Assembly: GCA_003135495.1 (NCBI GenBank)
Contig: PLBX01000548.1
Location: 1 to 9,913 of the forward strand
From: Acidobacteriaceae bacterium
Lineage (GTDB): Bacteria > Acidobacteriota > Terriglobia > Terriglobales > Acidobacteriaceae
Reading direction: 5' to 3'
Length of the DNA: 9,913 nucleotides
Part shown: in pieces, positions 1 through 5,787 of the stretch
Numbering within the stretch: position 1 is the first letter of the stretch
Layout of the letters: each line of letters starts with the position of its first letter
The notes under the pieces: generated by a model
Databases searched by the model: none
What the model saw: only the letters and a program-made list of their open reading frames with translations
What the model was told of the DNA's origin: nothing
Made by a program: the position numbers and the translations under genes

Positions 1-869
1 ACCGGGATTCCGGCCAGGGCGGTTGCGAACAGGGTTATGGCTCCAGATGCTTCTGCGCAAAAACCGCCCACAGGCTTCAGCTTCGTAATCTTTTGCCCCA
101 TGGTGTGCACGATGCGCCAGCCGCCGAAATAAGTTCCGGCGGCGATCGCGGCATTGGCGGCGAGAATAATGGGCCAGTGCAACTGCCCCCAGTTGCCGAG
201 CATGTCTTCCTTGCTCATGAAACCGGCGGTGTAGAGGGCTCCGGCGACGATGCCCATGGTTTTTTGCGCGTCATTGCCGCCATGCCCGAGGCTATAAGCG
301 GCAGCCGACAGCAACTGAAGCTTGCGAAACCATTTGTCGACTTGTTGGGGCGCTTTATTTCTAAGTAACCAAAAAATTCCTACCATGAAGCCGAAGCCCA
401 TAACCAAACCCATGATGGGCGCGACCACAATAAAGATCAGGGTCTTGTACCATCCGGCGGCAATGATTACGGAGGGAGCCGCCCGCCATCCCGCGTGGAG
501 TGCTTCATGCATCATGGCTGCTCCCGCGTATCCGCCGATCAATGCGTGGGACGAGGACGTGGGCAGTCCCCACCACCAGGTGAGCAGGTCCCAGACGATG
601 GCACCAAAGAGCGCAGCCAGCACGACGTATTGATCGACGGCATCGAGGCGAATCATGCCGCGTCCGATGGTCTTGGCTACGGCGGTGCCAAGTAAGAATG
701 CAGCCAGAAAATTGAAACCTGCCGCCCATAGTACGGCGAGTTTGGGAGAGAGGACGCGAGTAGAAACGACAGTGGCAATACTATTAGCGGCGTCGTGGAA
801 ACCGTTGATGAAGTCAAAAATCAGTGCGACCAGCACTGTAATGACTACCAGCACAACTTCCGCATTCAC
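1..869 (-). CDS. pit: PiT-family inorganic phosphate transporter, C-terminus cut by the window edge
   Basis: Inner-membrane permease for low-affinity phosphate (or metal-phosphate) uptake coupled to cation symport. About 289 residues are visible in one open frame. The N-terminal PiT repeat carries the signature GFHDAANS near residues 23-30, followed by GLPTSSSHALIGGYAGA near 101-117; the second repeat begins with SLGHGGNDAQ near 193-202. Several long hydrophobic stretches fit a multi-pass membrane protein. The last residues, ending AGIPV, stand where the second copy of the P-V-S-T-T-H-like signature normally starts, so a short C-terminal part lies left of the window. The start is GTG at 869-867: an in-frame TAG (the stop of the DUF47 gene) lies only 13 codons upstream, no ATG lies between, and AGGAG stands 9 nt before the GTG. 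The gene follows the DUF47 gene by 36 nt, the usual pit operon order. The family assignment is secure; the ion coupled is not deducible. Confidence 0.95.
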   Translation of the reverse strand, partial: MNAEVVLVVITVLVALIFDFINGFHDAANSIATVVSTRVLSPKLAVLWAAGFNFLAAFLLGTAVAKTIGRGMIRLDAVDQYVVLAALFGAIVWDLLTWWWGLPTSSSHALIGGYAGAAMMHEALHAGWRAAPSVIIAAGWYKTLIFIVVAPIMGLVMGFGFMVGIFWLLRNKAPQQVDKWFRKLQLLSAAAYSLGHGGNDAQKTMGIVAGALYTAGFMSKEDMLGNWGQLHWPIILAANAAIAAGTYFGGWRIVHTMGQKITKLKPVGGFCAEASGAITLFATALAGIP

Positions 870-878
870 CTGGAGTCG

Positions 879-883
879 CTCCT
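879..883 (-). promoter_or_regulatory. Shine-Dalgarno site that fixes the GTG start of pit
   Basis: On the minus strand AGGAG lies 9 nt before the GTG at 869-867. It decides the start because no ATG exists between the in-frame TAG at 908-906 and this GTG. The site overlaps a short inverted repeat (GGAG-CGA-CTCC on the minus strand, 882-872) that could partly mask it; a stem of only 4 bp makes a regulatory role speculative. Confidence 0.6.
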
Positions 884-905
884 GTGCGAGGGTGGCATCG
901 GCGGG

Positions 906-1520
906 CTAGGCGCTCTTCAAGACGATGGCTTCGAGGACGTTGGCCGCGTCTTCGGCCTTGTCAGTGGCCATTTCAAGGACTTCGTAGAGCTCTTTCATTT
1001 TGATTAACTGGATGGGATCTTTCTCGTGTTCGAAGAGCTGGGCGATCGCTTTGCGGCTGATGGTATCGGCTTCGTCTTCGAGGCGATTGACTTCTTCGCA
1101 GTGGTCCATGACGTTACCATTTTTCTCGAGGAGAGAAACGGCTTTCGCTAGTTCTCCAGATTGCAGGACGAGAATCCCCGCCAGTTCCGCGGCTGCCGGG
1201 GGAGGCTGCGCGATCTTATACATTACGAGTCGCGTGGCAGCGGCGTTCATAAAGTCGAGAACATCATCGAGCGAGGAGCCGAGATGATGGATATCTTCGC
1301 GGTCAAAAGGGGTAATAAAGGTCTGGTTCAACTTGGTCATGATGGCGTGGATCGCCTTGTCGCCGCGATGTTCGATGGCCTGCATCTGCTCGACCTGCGT
1401 TTCCAAGTCGTGCGGATCTTCCATAATGCCGCGCAGCACGCGGGCACCCTGATTCATACAGCTTGAAAGCTCGGCAAGGAGCTCAAAGAACTTGGTCTCG
1501 CGCGGGATTAGACGAAACAT
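906..1520 (-). CDS. DUF47 / PhoU-like protein, partner of the PiT phosphate transporter
   Basis: 204-residue soluble, largely helical protein of the DUF47 family (YkaA-like, related to PhoU), the usual length. Family traits visible are a start of MFRLIPRETKFFELL, a PhoU-type helix signature IEHRGDKAIHAI near residues 49-60, the segment FITPFDREDIHHLGSSLDDV near 68-87, an acidic metal-binding-type helix NRLEDEAD near 145-152, and a C-terminal helix with ELYEVLEMATDKAEDAANV. Proteins of this family are typically encoded beside pit genes and are thought to modulate the transporter, possibly through bound metal; that role is inferred from family and context. The pit gene starts 36 nt after its stop, supporting co-transcription. 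The ATG at 1520 matches the conserved N-terminus, although no strong Shine-Dalgarno sequence precedes it. A 139-nt gap separates it from the xerC-like gene, so it may have its own promoter, which I could not identify. Confidence 0.92.
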   Translation of the reverse strand: MFRLIPRETKFFELLAELSSCMNQGARVLRGIMEDPHDLETQVEQMQAIEHRGDKAIHAIMTKLNQTFITPFDREDIHHLGSSLDDVLDFMNAAATRLVMYKIAQPPPAAAELAGILVLQSGELAKAVSLLEKNGNVMDHCEEVNRLEDEADTISRKAIAQLFEHEKDPIQLIKMKELYEVLEMATDKAEDAANVLEAIVLKSA

Positions 1521-1623
1521 GACACCGTTAGATGCTCGAAGGTTTAAGTCGAAAAAACTATCTCACGGCTGGGGAGCAGGGCGCAAGCGACGGCTGTCTT
1601 TTTGGTCTGTGAATGTATTCCAG

Positions 1624-1643
1624 GCCGGGCGGGGACGCCCGGC
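1624..1643. repeat. GC-rich palindrome between xerC and the DUF47 gene (REP-like)
   Basis: A perfect 8-bp inverted repeat, GCCGGGCG and CGCCCGGC, encloses the four-base loop GGGA on the + strand. It begins 16 nt beyond the stop codon of the xerC-like gene in the direction of transcription. No T-tract follows the stem on either strand, so it is a poor classic Rho-independent terminator. It looks like an intergenic REP-type element, or a stem that protects or ends the xerC mRNA. The hairpin is seen directly; membership of a repeat family cannot be shown from one copy. Confidence 0.55.
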
Positions 1644-1659
1644 TCTCCACTAGTTCTAT

Positions 1660-2601
1660 TCATTTCGCGCGGGGATGGGTTTGGTCGTAGACATTCATCA
1701 CGTGCTTGACGGAGAGTTGAGTGTAGCGTTGCGTGGTGGCGAGGCGCTCGTGTCCGAGGAGTTCCTGGATGGCGCGCAGGTCGGCGCCCTCTTCCAGCAT
1801 GTGGGTGCCGAAGGCATGACGCAGAGTGTGGGGATGTACGTCTGGTGATAGACCCTTGGCGACGGCGATTCTTTTGATGATGCGGCCCACGCTGCGGGTG
1901 GTCAGGCGTCCGCCGCGCTGGTTGATTAACAGCGCGGATGTACCTTTGATCTGGGTTGCGAGCTTTGGCGTTGTCGACGAGCTTTTCAAGGTGGCGATCA
2001 GTTGTTGACGCCACGGCAAGTAGACGCCCAGTGCGGCGATGGCTGAACCTCCGAAGGGAACGTAGCGTTCTTTCTTGCCTTTGCCGCGAATGAGGATGGC
2101 TTCGTTGCTTATGCTGATGTCTTCGAGATTGATGCCGACTAGTTCCGAGTTGCGAATGCCGCAGCCGTAGAGCAGCTCGAACATCAGGCGATCGCGTTTC
2201 GGGAAGGATGCGATCTCCGGCATTTTGCCGTCGAGCATGGAATTCATTTCTTCAATTGTGGGGACGCGGGGAAGTTTTTTGGGGAGGCGTGGAGTTGAGA
2301 CGAGCTTAGCCGGATTCTGTTCGACTACTCCTTCTTGCGCCAGCCAACGATAGAGCGAGCGTACGGCGGCGAGTGCGCGAGCTACGGATGTCTTGCTCAG
2401 GCCTTTGTCATATAGGTGAGAAAGGAAGCCACGGATGGCGATGTGGTCGATTTTCTTCCAATCGCTCGAACCGACGTAGGCTGAAAAGACGTCGAGATCA
2501 CCGGTGTAGGCCTTGATGGTGTGCGCCGAGGCGTTGCTCTCCCGCAGGTGACGAAGGAAGTCGTCGGTGGCGCGCTCTACGATAGTGCGGGGCTGCTTCA
2601 T
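1660..2601 (-). CDS. xerC: Tyrosine recombinase, XerC-like
   Basis: Site-specific tyrosine recombinase of 313 residues. XerC works with XerD at a dif site to resolve chromosome dimers; members also serve integrative elements. The N-terminal SAM-like DNA-binding domain covers about residues 8-90 and the catalytic domain about 115-300. Catalytic residues are all present: R150 in CGIRNSEL, K174 in RGKGKKER, H258 and R261 in HPHTLRH, H284 in LLGHERL, and Y293 as the nucleophile in QRYTQL. The C-terminus [10 protein letters not shown] resembles the VYDxAHPRA ending of E. coli XerC, hence the xerC rather than xerD call. It is slightly longer than the usual ~300 residues because of about 17 extra residues near 203-222. 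The ATG at 2601 is the only start in the frame after an in-frame TAA upstream; no Shine-Dalgarno sequence is visible in the AT-rich leader. It follows the xerD-like gene by 98 nt. Confidence 0.9.
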   Translation of the reverse strand: MKQPRTIVERATDDFLRHLRESNASAHTIKAYTGDLDVFSAYVGSSDWKKIDHIAIRGFLSHLYDKGLSKTSVARALAAVRSLYRWLAQEGVVEQNPAKLVSTPRLPKKLPRVPTIEEMNSMLDGKMPEIASFPKRDRLMFELLYGCGIRNSELVGINLEDISISNEAILIRGKGKKERYVPFGGSAIAALGVYLPWRQQLIATLKSSSTTPKLATQIKGTSALLINQRGGRLTTRSVGRIIKRIAVAKGLSPDVHPHTLRHAFGTHMLEEGADLRAIQELLGHERLATTQRYTQLSVKHVMNVYDQTHPRAK

Positions 2602-2604
2602 AAA

Positions 2605-2635
2605 TTGGTGATTTTGTAATTTGGTAATTGGTAAT
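2605..2635. repeat. AT-rich ~8-bp imperfect tandem repeat in the xerD-xerC spacer
   Basis: Four near-identical units stand head to tail on the + strand: TTGGTGAT, TTTGTAAT, TTGGTAAT and a 7-base TGGTAAT, followed by TTG. Related words (AATTTGTAATAAGTAAT and TAATTTTGTAA) occur in the opposite orientation at about 2675-2707, reaching into the stop codon of the xerD-like gene. The tract ends four bases before the xerC start codon, so it forms the 5' leader of that gene. The composition contrasts sharply with the GC-rich genes on both sides. The repeats are visible; a function in expression, recombination or replication slippage is not established. Confidence 0.55.
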
Positions 2636-2645
2636 TTGAAAGCTA

Positions 2646-2675
2646 GATAGAATTTCGCATCTGTCGATTTTTCAA
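2646..2675 (-). promoter_or_regulatory. Weak candidate promoter for xerC
   Basis: On the minus strand a near-consensus -35 box TTGAAA (2675-2670) is followed after 18 nt by TCTATC (2651-2646), which matches the sigma-70 -10 consensus at only three of six positions. Its place, about 45 nt before the xerC-like start codon, is sensible, but AT-rich spacers give such matches by chance. Treat it as a suggestion only. Confidence 0.2.
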
Positions 2676-2699
2676 CTTACAAAATTAGCCGATTACTTA

Positions 2700-3629
2700 T
2701 TACAAATTGCCTTTCGCTTTTGCCCTGGGATGATGCTTCGCAAAAACACTTTTTAGGCGGTCGAGGGCAACGTGGGTATAAATCTGCGTCGTTGAAATGT
2801 CGGAGTGACCAAGGATAGTTTGCACGGTTCGGAGGTCGGCTCCGTTCTCGACCATGTGGGTGGCGCAGGAATGGCGCAGCATGTGCGGGCTCGCATGGCG
2901 TCCTGAGGCTATGCTGGCTTTACCTACCAACTGCCAGACACGCTGACGGGTCAGGCGGCGACCACCAGTTCCAACAAACAGAAGCGGCGATATTTTTTTA
3001 TTCACAATAACATCTCTGCCATCCTTCAAGTAGTGCTGTAAGGCTTGCTGGGCAGGCGCTCCAAGGGGCACCATGCGTTCTTTGTCACCTTTGCCGCGGA
3101 CCAGGATATATCCCATTTCGAGTTTGAGGTCTGCAAGACGCGCGTCGGCAACTTCCGAAACTCGTACTCCCCCGGCATAGAGAAGTTCGATCATGGCACG
3201 ATCGCGGAGGGCGAGCGCCCGACTTCTTTTCGATTCATTGTGCGGCGGCCTCTCTGCCAGCATGGTCTTGACTTCGTCGCGCGTCAGCGACTTTGGCAGT
3301 ACCTTCCATTGTTTCGGCAGGTCGATATTCAGGGTTGGGTCTTTGTCGATTTTTCCGTCGAGCAGCAAGTGTCGATACAGTTGGCGAATGGCGGAGAGCT
3401 TTCTTCCGACGGAACGGCCATCGAGCGAGTTCGAAAATAATTCCTGGATGTATTCGCGCACGTCTTCCCGGCGAACTTTGCTGAGAACAATGTGGCGTGT
3501 CTCCAGGAACTTCGCGAATTGAACAAGATCGCTGGCGTAGGCGGCAATGGTCAGCTTCGCGGAACCCCGCTCCACTTGAAGGTAGTCGAGAAAGTCATCA
3601 AGCGTGCGAGCGTTGGCATTCGAGGCCAT
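2700..3629 (-). CDS. xerD: Tyrosine recombinase, XerD-like
   Basis: Second Xer-type site-specific recombinase, 309 residues, close to the family length. The N-terminal SAM-like domain spans about 8-92 and the catalytic domain about 115-297. The full catalytic set is visible: R156 in GGVRVSEV, K180 in RGKGDKER, H249 and R252 in PHMLRHSC, H275 in LGHSDIS, and nucleophile Y284 in TQIYTHV. The C-terminus AKHHPRA resembles the QQHHPRA ending of E. coli XerD, so this is probably the XerD partner of the downstream XerC-like protein. The ATG at 3629 directly follows an in-frame TAG, so it is the earliest possible start; no clear Shine-Dalgarno sequence precedes it. It lies 68 nt after the DUF72 gene. 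Housekeeping XerD is more likely than an element-borne integrase because no phage or transposon genes adjoin it, but adjacency of the two recombinases leaves another role open. Confidence 0.9.
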   Translation of the reverse strand: MASNANARTLDDFLDYLQVERGSAKLTIAAYASDLVQFAKFLETRHIVLSKVRREDVREYIQELFSNSLDGRSVGRKLSAIRQLYRHLLLDGKIDKDPTLNIDLPKQWKVLPKSLTRDEVKTMLAERPPHNESKRSRALALRDRAMIELLYAGGVRVSEVADARLADLKLEMGYILVRGKGDKERMVPLGAPAQQALQHYLKDGRDVIVNKKISPLLFVGTGGRRLTRQRVWQLVGKASIASGRHASPHMLRHSCATHMVENGADLRTVQTILGHSDISTTQIYTHVALDRLKSVFAKHHPRAKAKGNL

Positions 3630-3697
3630 CTAGTAAGTATGAGATGCCGCCACGAACCGGCAAAGTGACGAGCGGGGTGCGGGCGGCCAGTGCAAAG

Positions 3698-4435
3698 TTA
3701 ACCGCTTGCATCACGGACACTTCTGCTGCTCACCGATTGCAAGACGTCCACCGCGTAGAGCGCGCCGTCGGGCGTCTCTTCGTGCTTGAAGTAGGCGAAG
3801 ACATCGCGGTCGGCGGTCAGATGTTCCTGAATGCGAGCGACCATAGCAGTGCGTTCTTCGACGGTATAGGTCGGCTTGCGATAGCGGTAGTAGGCGTAGT
3901 CGGCGGTGAGCACGTCGGGTGTGTTGCGCTCTTCCGTCTCCGCCACGCAGAGGGCGATGTTGCGCTCGCCCAGGGCTTGCCATGTGGCATCTGTGAACCA
4001 GGACGCATTGCGAAACTCGAAGGCGGCGCGCACGGTTCGCGGGATGCATTTCAGGAATTCAGCGAGAACAGCCTGGTCGGCTTTGAAGTTCGGCGGAAGT
4101 TGAAAGAGCAGCGGACCGAGGCGGCCAGCGCGCTCCAAGCCCTCCAGCGTGGAGAGAAACCGCTGCAAGAAATCTTCCGCGCTCTTCAGTCGCTTGATGT
4201 GAGTGATGACCTGATGCGCCTTGATGGTGAAGCGGAAATGCTCGGGAGTATCAGCGATCCAGTTCTGGATTGTTGTCTCTTTTACGAGTTGGCGAAACGT
4301 GTAATTGACCTCGACGGCGTTCAGCTTTGACGCGTAGAAGTTGAGAAACTTTTTCTGCGCCAGCTTTTCGGGGTAGAAAGCGGGCTTCCATGTGGGGTAA
4401 GCCCATCCGGAGGTGCCAACGTAAAGATGCGGCAT
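3698..4435 (-). CDS. DUF72 (YecE-like) domain protein
   Basis: 245-residue cytoplasmic protein of the DUF72 family, predicted to adopt a TIM-barrel-like fold; its biochemical role is unknown. Family motifs in order are GTSGWAYPTWKPAFYP near residues 8-22, the barrel-strand motif EVNYTF near 42-47, FRFTIKAHQ near 67-75, GPLLFQLPPNF near 107-117, FEFRNASW near 139-146 and a closing strand DVFAYFKHE near 211-219. Length is typical. The ATG at 4435 gives the conserved N-terminus, though no good Shine-Dalgarno sequence stands before it. It sits between the LigD-type polymerase gene (84 nt upstream) and the xerD-like gene (68 nt downstream), all in one direction. A link to nucleic-acid metabolism is only an inference from those neighbours. 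Confidence 0.92.
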   Translation of the reverse strand: MPHLYVGTSGWAYPTWKPAFYPEKLAQKKFLNFYASKLNAVEVNYTFRQLVKETTIQNWIADTPEHFRFTIKAHQVITHIKRLKSAEDFLQRFLSTLEGLERAGRLGPLLFQLPPNFKADQAVLAEFLKCIPRTVRAAFEFRNASWFTDATWQALGERNIALCVAETEERNTPDVLTADYAYYRYRKPTYTVEERTAMVARIQEHLTADRDVFAYFKHEETPDGALYAVDVLQSVSSRSVRDASG

Positions 4436-4471
4436 AGCAGTCAGCGTACGTGAAATCGTACCTCTTCAAGT

Positions 4472-4502
4472 TTGTCATCCCGAGCACAGCGAGGGATGAC
4501 AA
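4472..4502. repeat. Palindromic intergenic element (10-bp stem) after the LigD-type polymerase gene
   Basis: TTGTCATCCC at 4472-4481 and GGGATGACAA at 4493-4502 form a perfect 10-bp inverted repeat around an 11-base loop. It starts 17 nt past the polymerase stop codon and lies before the DUF72 start. The core (TCATCCC, then GAGC...GCGA, then GGGATGA) resembles a palindrome I recall as common between genes in many environmental bacteria, so a REP-type dispersed repeat is likely. With no T-tract behind the stem on the minus strand, it is at best an imperfect terminator. Confidence 0.6.
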
Positions 4503-4519
4503 GAACTGAGGCGGAGAAA

Positions 4520-5653
4520 TTATAGCGCTCGGCGCTTTTGCGCGACCGACTTGCTCGTTGTCTTCCTGGTTTTGGCGGACTCAGATTTTCCGAACTCAGT
4601 TTTTCCGGACTTAGTTTTTTCGGCCTTTCCCATCAGCTTAGCGCCTTGTTTCGCGTTTGGCCGCACCCCGGATGCGGAAACAACCTTGCTGTTTTTTTCT
4701 TGTTCTCTTGCCGATCCTGCGCTTGAAGGTCCGCCACCCAGACCTGACAACTCCGGTAATTTTTGTTTTAGCTTCTGCACTGACTCGAATAAATCGCCCA
4801 TTTTTTCGACGCGGGCGAGGACATCTTTCGCCTCGAAGACTAATCGTCCCGCATCTTTTTTCTTTAGCGCCGCTTCAACTTCTTCCCAGGTGACGGGCGT
4901 CGAGACGGTCGGATGCTCGCGGGCTCGCAGCGCGTATACCGATGTTGTCGTTTTGTGCTGATCGTTCTGGCTCCAATCGACAAACACTTTATTCGTGCGT
5001 ATCGCTTTCTTCATATCGGAGACGACCAGGTCGGGATGCTCCTGCTCGAGCAGACGGGCCAGCGCGTGGGCGAAAGGCTTGGTCTGCTCGTAGCTGGTTT
5101 TTGTGTTCAGCGGAATATAGATTTGGAGTCCCTTAGAGCCGGAAGTTTTCGGAAAACTTTTTAGTCCGAAGTGATCGAATACTTCGCGAAGCCAGAGGCC
5201 GACCTGCGCACACTGCACGATATTCGCCGGAGGACCGGGATCGAGATCGAAGACAATCATGGTCGGCGTCGAAATATCGGTGGCGAGCGAGAGGGAGGGA
5301 TGCAATTCGATAGAGGCGAGGTTCGCGATCCATACCAGCGTGGGCAGATCATTCGCAAGAAGGTAATTGACGTTACGATTGTTGCCCTCGCTCCAGATGG
5401 GGGCGGTTTTCACCCAGTCGGGACGATGCTTGGGGGCATTTTTTTCGAAGAAAAATTCCTGGTCGACTCCGCCGGGATAGCGCTTCATGGTCAGCGGCCG
5501 GCCAGCGAGGTGCGGCAACAGCGCGGGCGCGATGCGAACGTAATAGTCGATGACCTCGCCCTTGGTAAAACCGGTGGCGGGATAAAGAACTTTGTCCAAA
5601 TTGGTGAGGTTGAGCTTGCGACCCAGCACGTCGACGATGGTGGGCGCTGACAT
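4520..5653 (-). CDS. ligD: Stand-alone LigD-type DNA polymerase/primase domain protein (end joining)
   Basis: Archaeo-eukaryotic primase-superfamily polymerase of the LigD POL type, which fills or extends broken DNA ends with nucleotides (often ribonucleotides) during Ku-dependent non-homologous end joining. The POL domain covers about residues 5-290. Visible motifs are the phosphate-binding N-terminal segment NLTNLDKVLYP (15-25), MKRYPGG (56-62), the metal-binding pair D136/D138 in IVFDLDPG, the nucleotide-binding motif SGSKGLQIY (171-179), and the third acidic residue D226 in FVDWSQN, followed by KTTTSVYALRAR. Residue 177 is Gln where the best-known LigD enzymes have His. There is no ligase or phosphoesterase domain; residues from about 305 onward form a low-complexity tail rich in Lys, Ser and Thr. 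The ATG at 5653 is fixed by an in-frame TGA two codons upstream; its ribosome site is weak. Neither Ku nor a ligase gene is visible in the window. Confidence 0.92.
   Translation of the reverse strand: MSAPTIVDVLGRKLNLTNLDKVLYPATGFTKGEVIDYYVRIAPALLPHLAGRPLTMKRYPGGVDQEFFFEKNAPKHRPDWVKTAPIWSEGNNRNVNYLLANDLPTLVWIANLASIELHPSLSLATDISTPTMIVFDLDPGPPANIVQCAQVGLWLREVFDHFGLKSFPKTSGSKGLQIYIPLNTKTSYEQTKPFAHALARLLEQEHPDLVVSDMKKAIRTNKVFVDWSQNDQHKTTTSVYALRAREHPTVSTPVTWEEVEAALKKKDAGRLVFEAKDVLARVEKMGDLFESVQKLKQKLPELSGLGGGPSSAGSAREQEKNSKVVSASGVRPNAKQGAKLMGKAEKTKSGKTEFGKSESAKTRKTTSKSVAQKRRAL
4576..4620 (-). repeat. Three 15-bp tandem repeats inside the polymerase gene tail
   Basis: On the + strand three 15-base units follow one another: CGGACTCAGATTTTC, CGAACTCAGTTTTTC and CGGACTTAGTTTTTT, then a degraded partial copy. 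They are in frame and encode a five-residue repeat of the form Lys-Thr/Ser-x-x-Gly/Ala in the basic tail of the LigD-type polymerase. The in-frame 15-base period points to slippage or duplication under selection for a flexible, positively charged tail. Copy number may differ between relatives. Confidence 0.7.
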
Positions 5654-5677
5654 GTATCAAAAATCCGCGATGCCCTG

Positions 5678-5690
5678 ATATTCCGAATAT
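5678..5690. promoter_or_regulatory. Small palindrome ATATTC-C-GAATAT before the polymerase gene
   Basis: Six-base arms, ATATTC and GAATAT, flank a single C, 25-37 nt upstream of the polymerase start codon and just beyond the larger hairpin. Position and symmetry would suit an operator overlapping a promoter or the early mRNA, but a 6-bp palindrome of AT-rich words can arise by chance and no bound regulator is known to me. Confidence 0.25.
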
Positions 5691-5692
5691 GC

Positions 5693-5747
5693 AAAAGCAG
5701 TTCAGATGCCCTTTTTGTGGGGCGAGTTTCTTCTGAACTGCTTTTTT
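5693..5747 (-). terminator. Strong hairpin with flanking A/T runs, probable terminator of the M16 operon
   Basis: AAAAGCAGTTCAGA (5693-5706) and TCTGAACTGCTTTT (5732-5745) form a perfect 14-bp stem. The 25-base loop holds an inner 4-bp stem (GCCC 5708-5711 with GGGC 5720-5723), giving a branched shape. Read leftwards it follows the stop codon of the second M16 gene by about 40 nt, and its 3' arm ends in TTTT; read rightwards it ends in TTTTTT. The A/T runs on both sides fit a bidirectional intrinsic terminator. The long loop is less typical, and the element sits 39 nt before the polymerase start codon, so it could also be a leader structure of that gene. Confidence 0.65.
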
Positions 5748-5787
5748 CAACGAAACGTAATCGATAGCTGCCGCTTAGCTATACAGA

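Noticed and set aside
1544..2014. Minus-strand frame overlapping the end of the xerC-like gene in another register
   Set aside because: Its Arg/His/Pro-rich translation is typical of an out-of-frame reading of the recombinase, and it runs through the palindrome at 1624-1643.
2690..2710. A dif-like half-site (TTATTACAAAT) beside the recombinase genes
   Set aside because: It resembles the XerD-side half of dif only loosely, overlaps the xerD-like stop codon, and lacks a matching XerC half with the proper spacing.
3497..4330. Long open frame of 277 codons on the + strand opposite the DUF72 gene
   Set aside because: It is antisense to a DUF72 gene with clear family motifs, has no recognisable domain, and is a common by-product of GC-rich codon usage.
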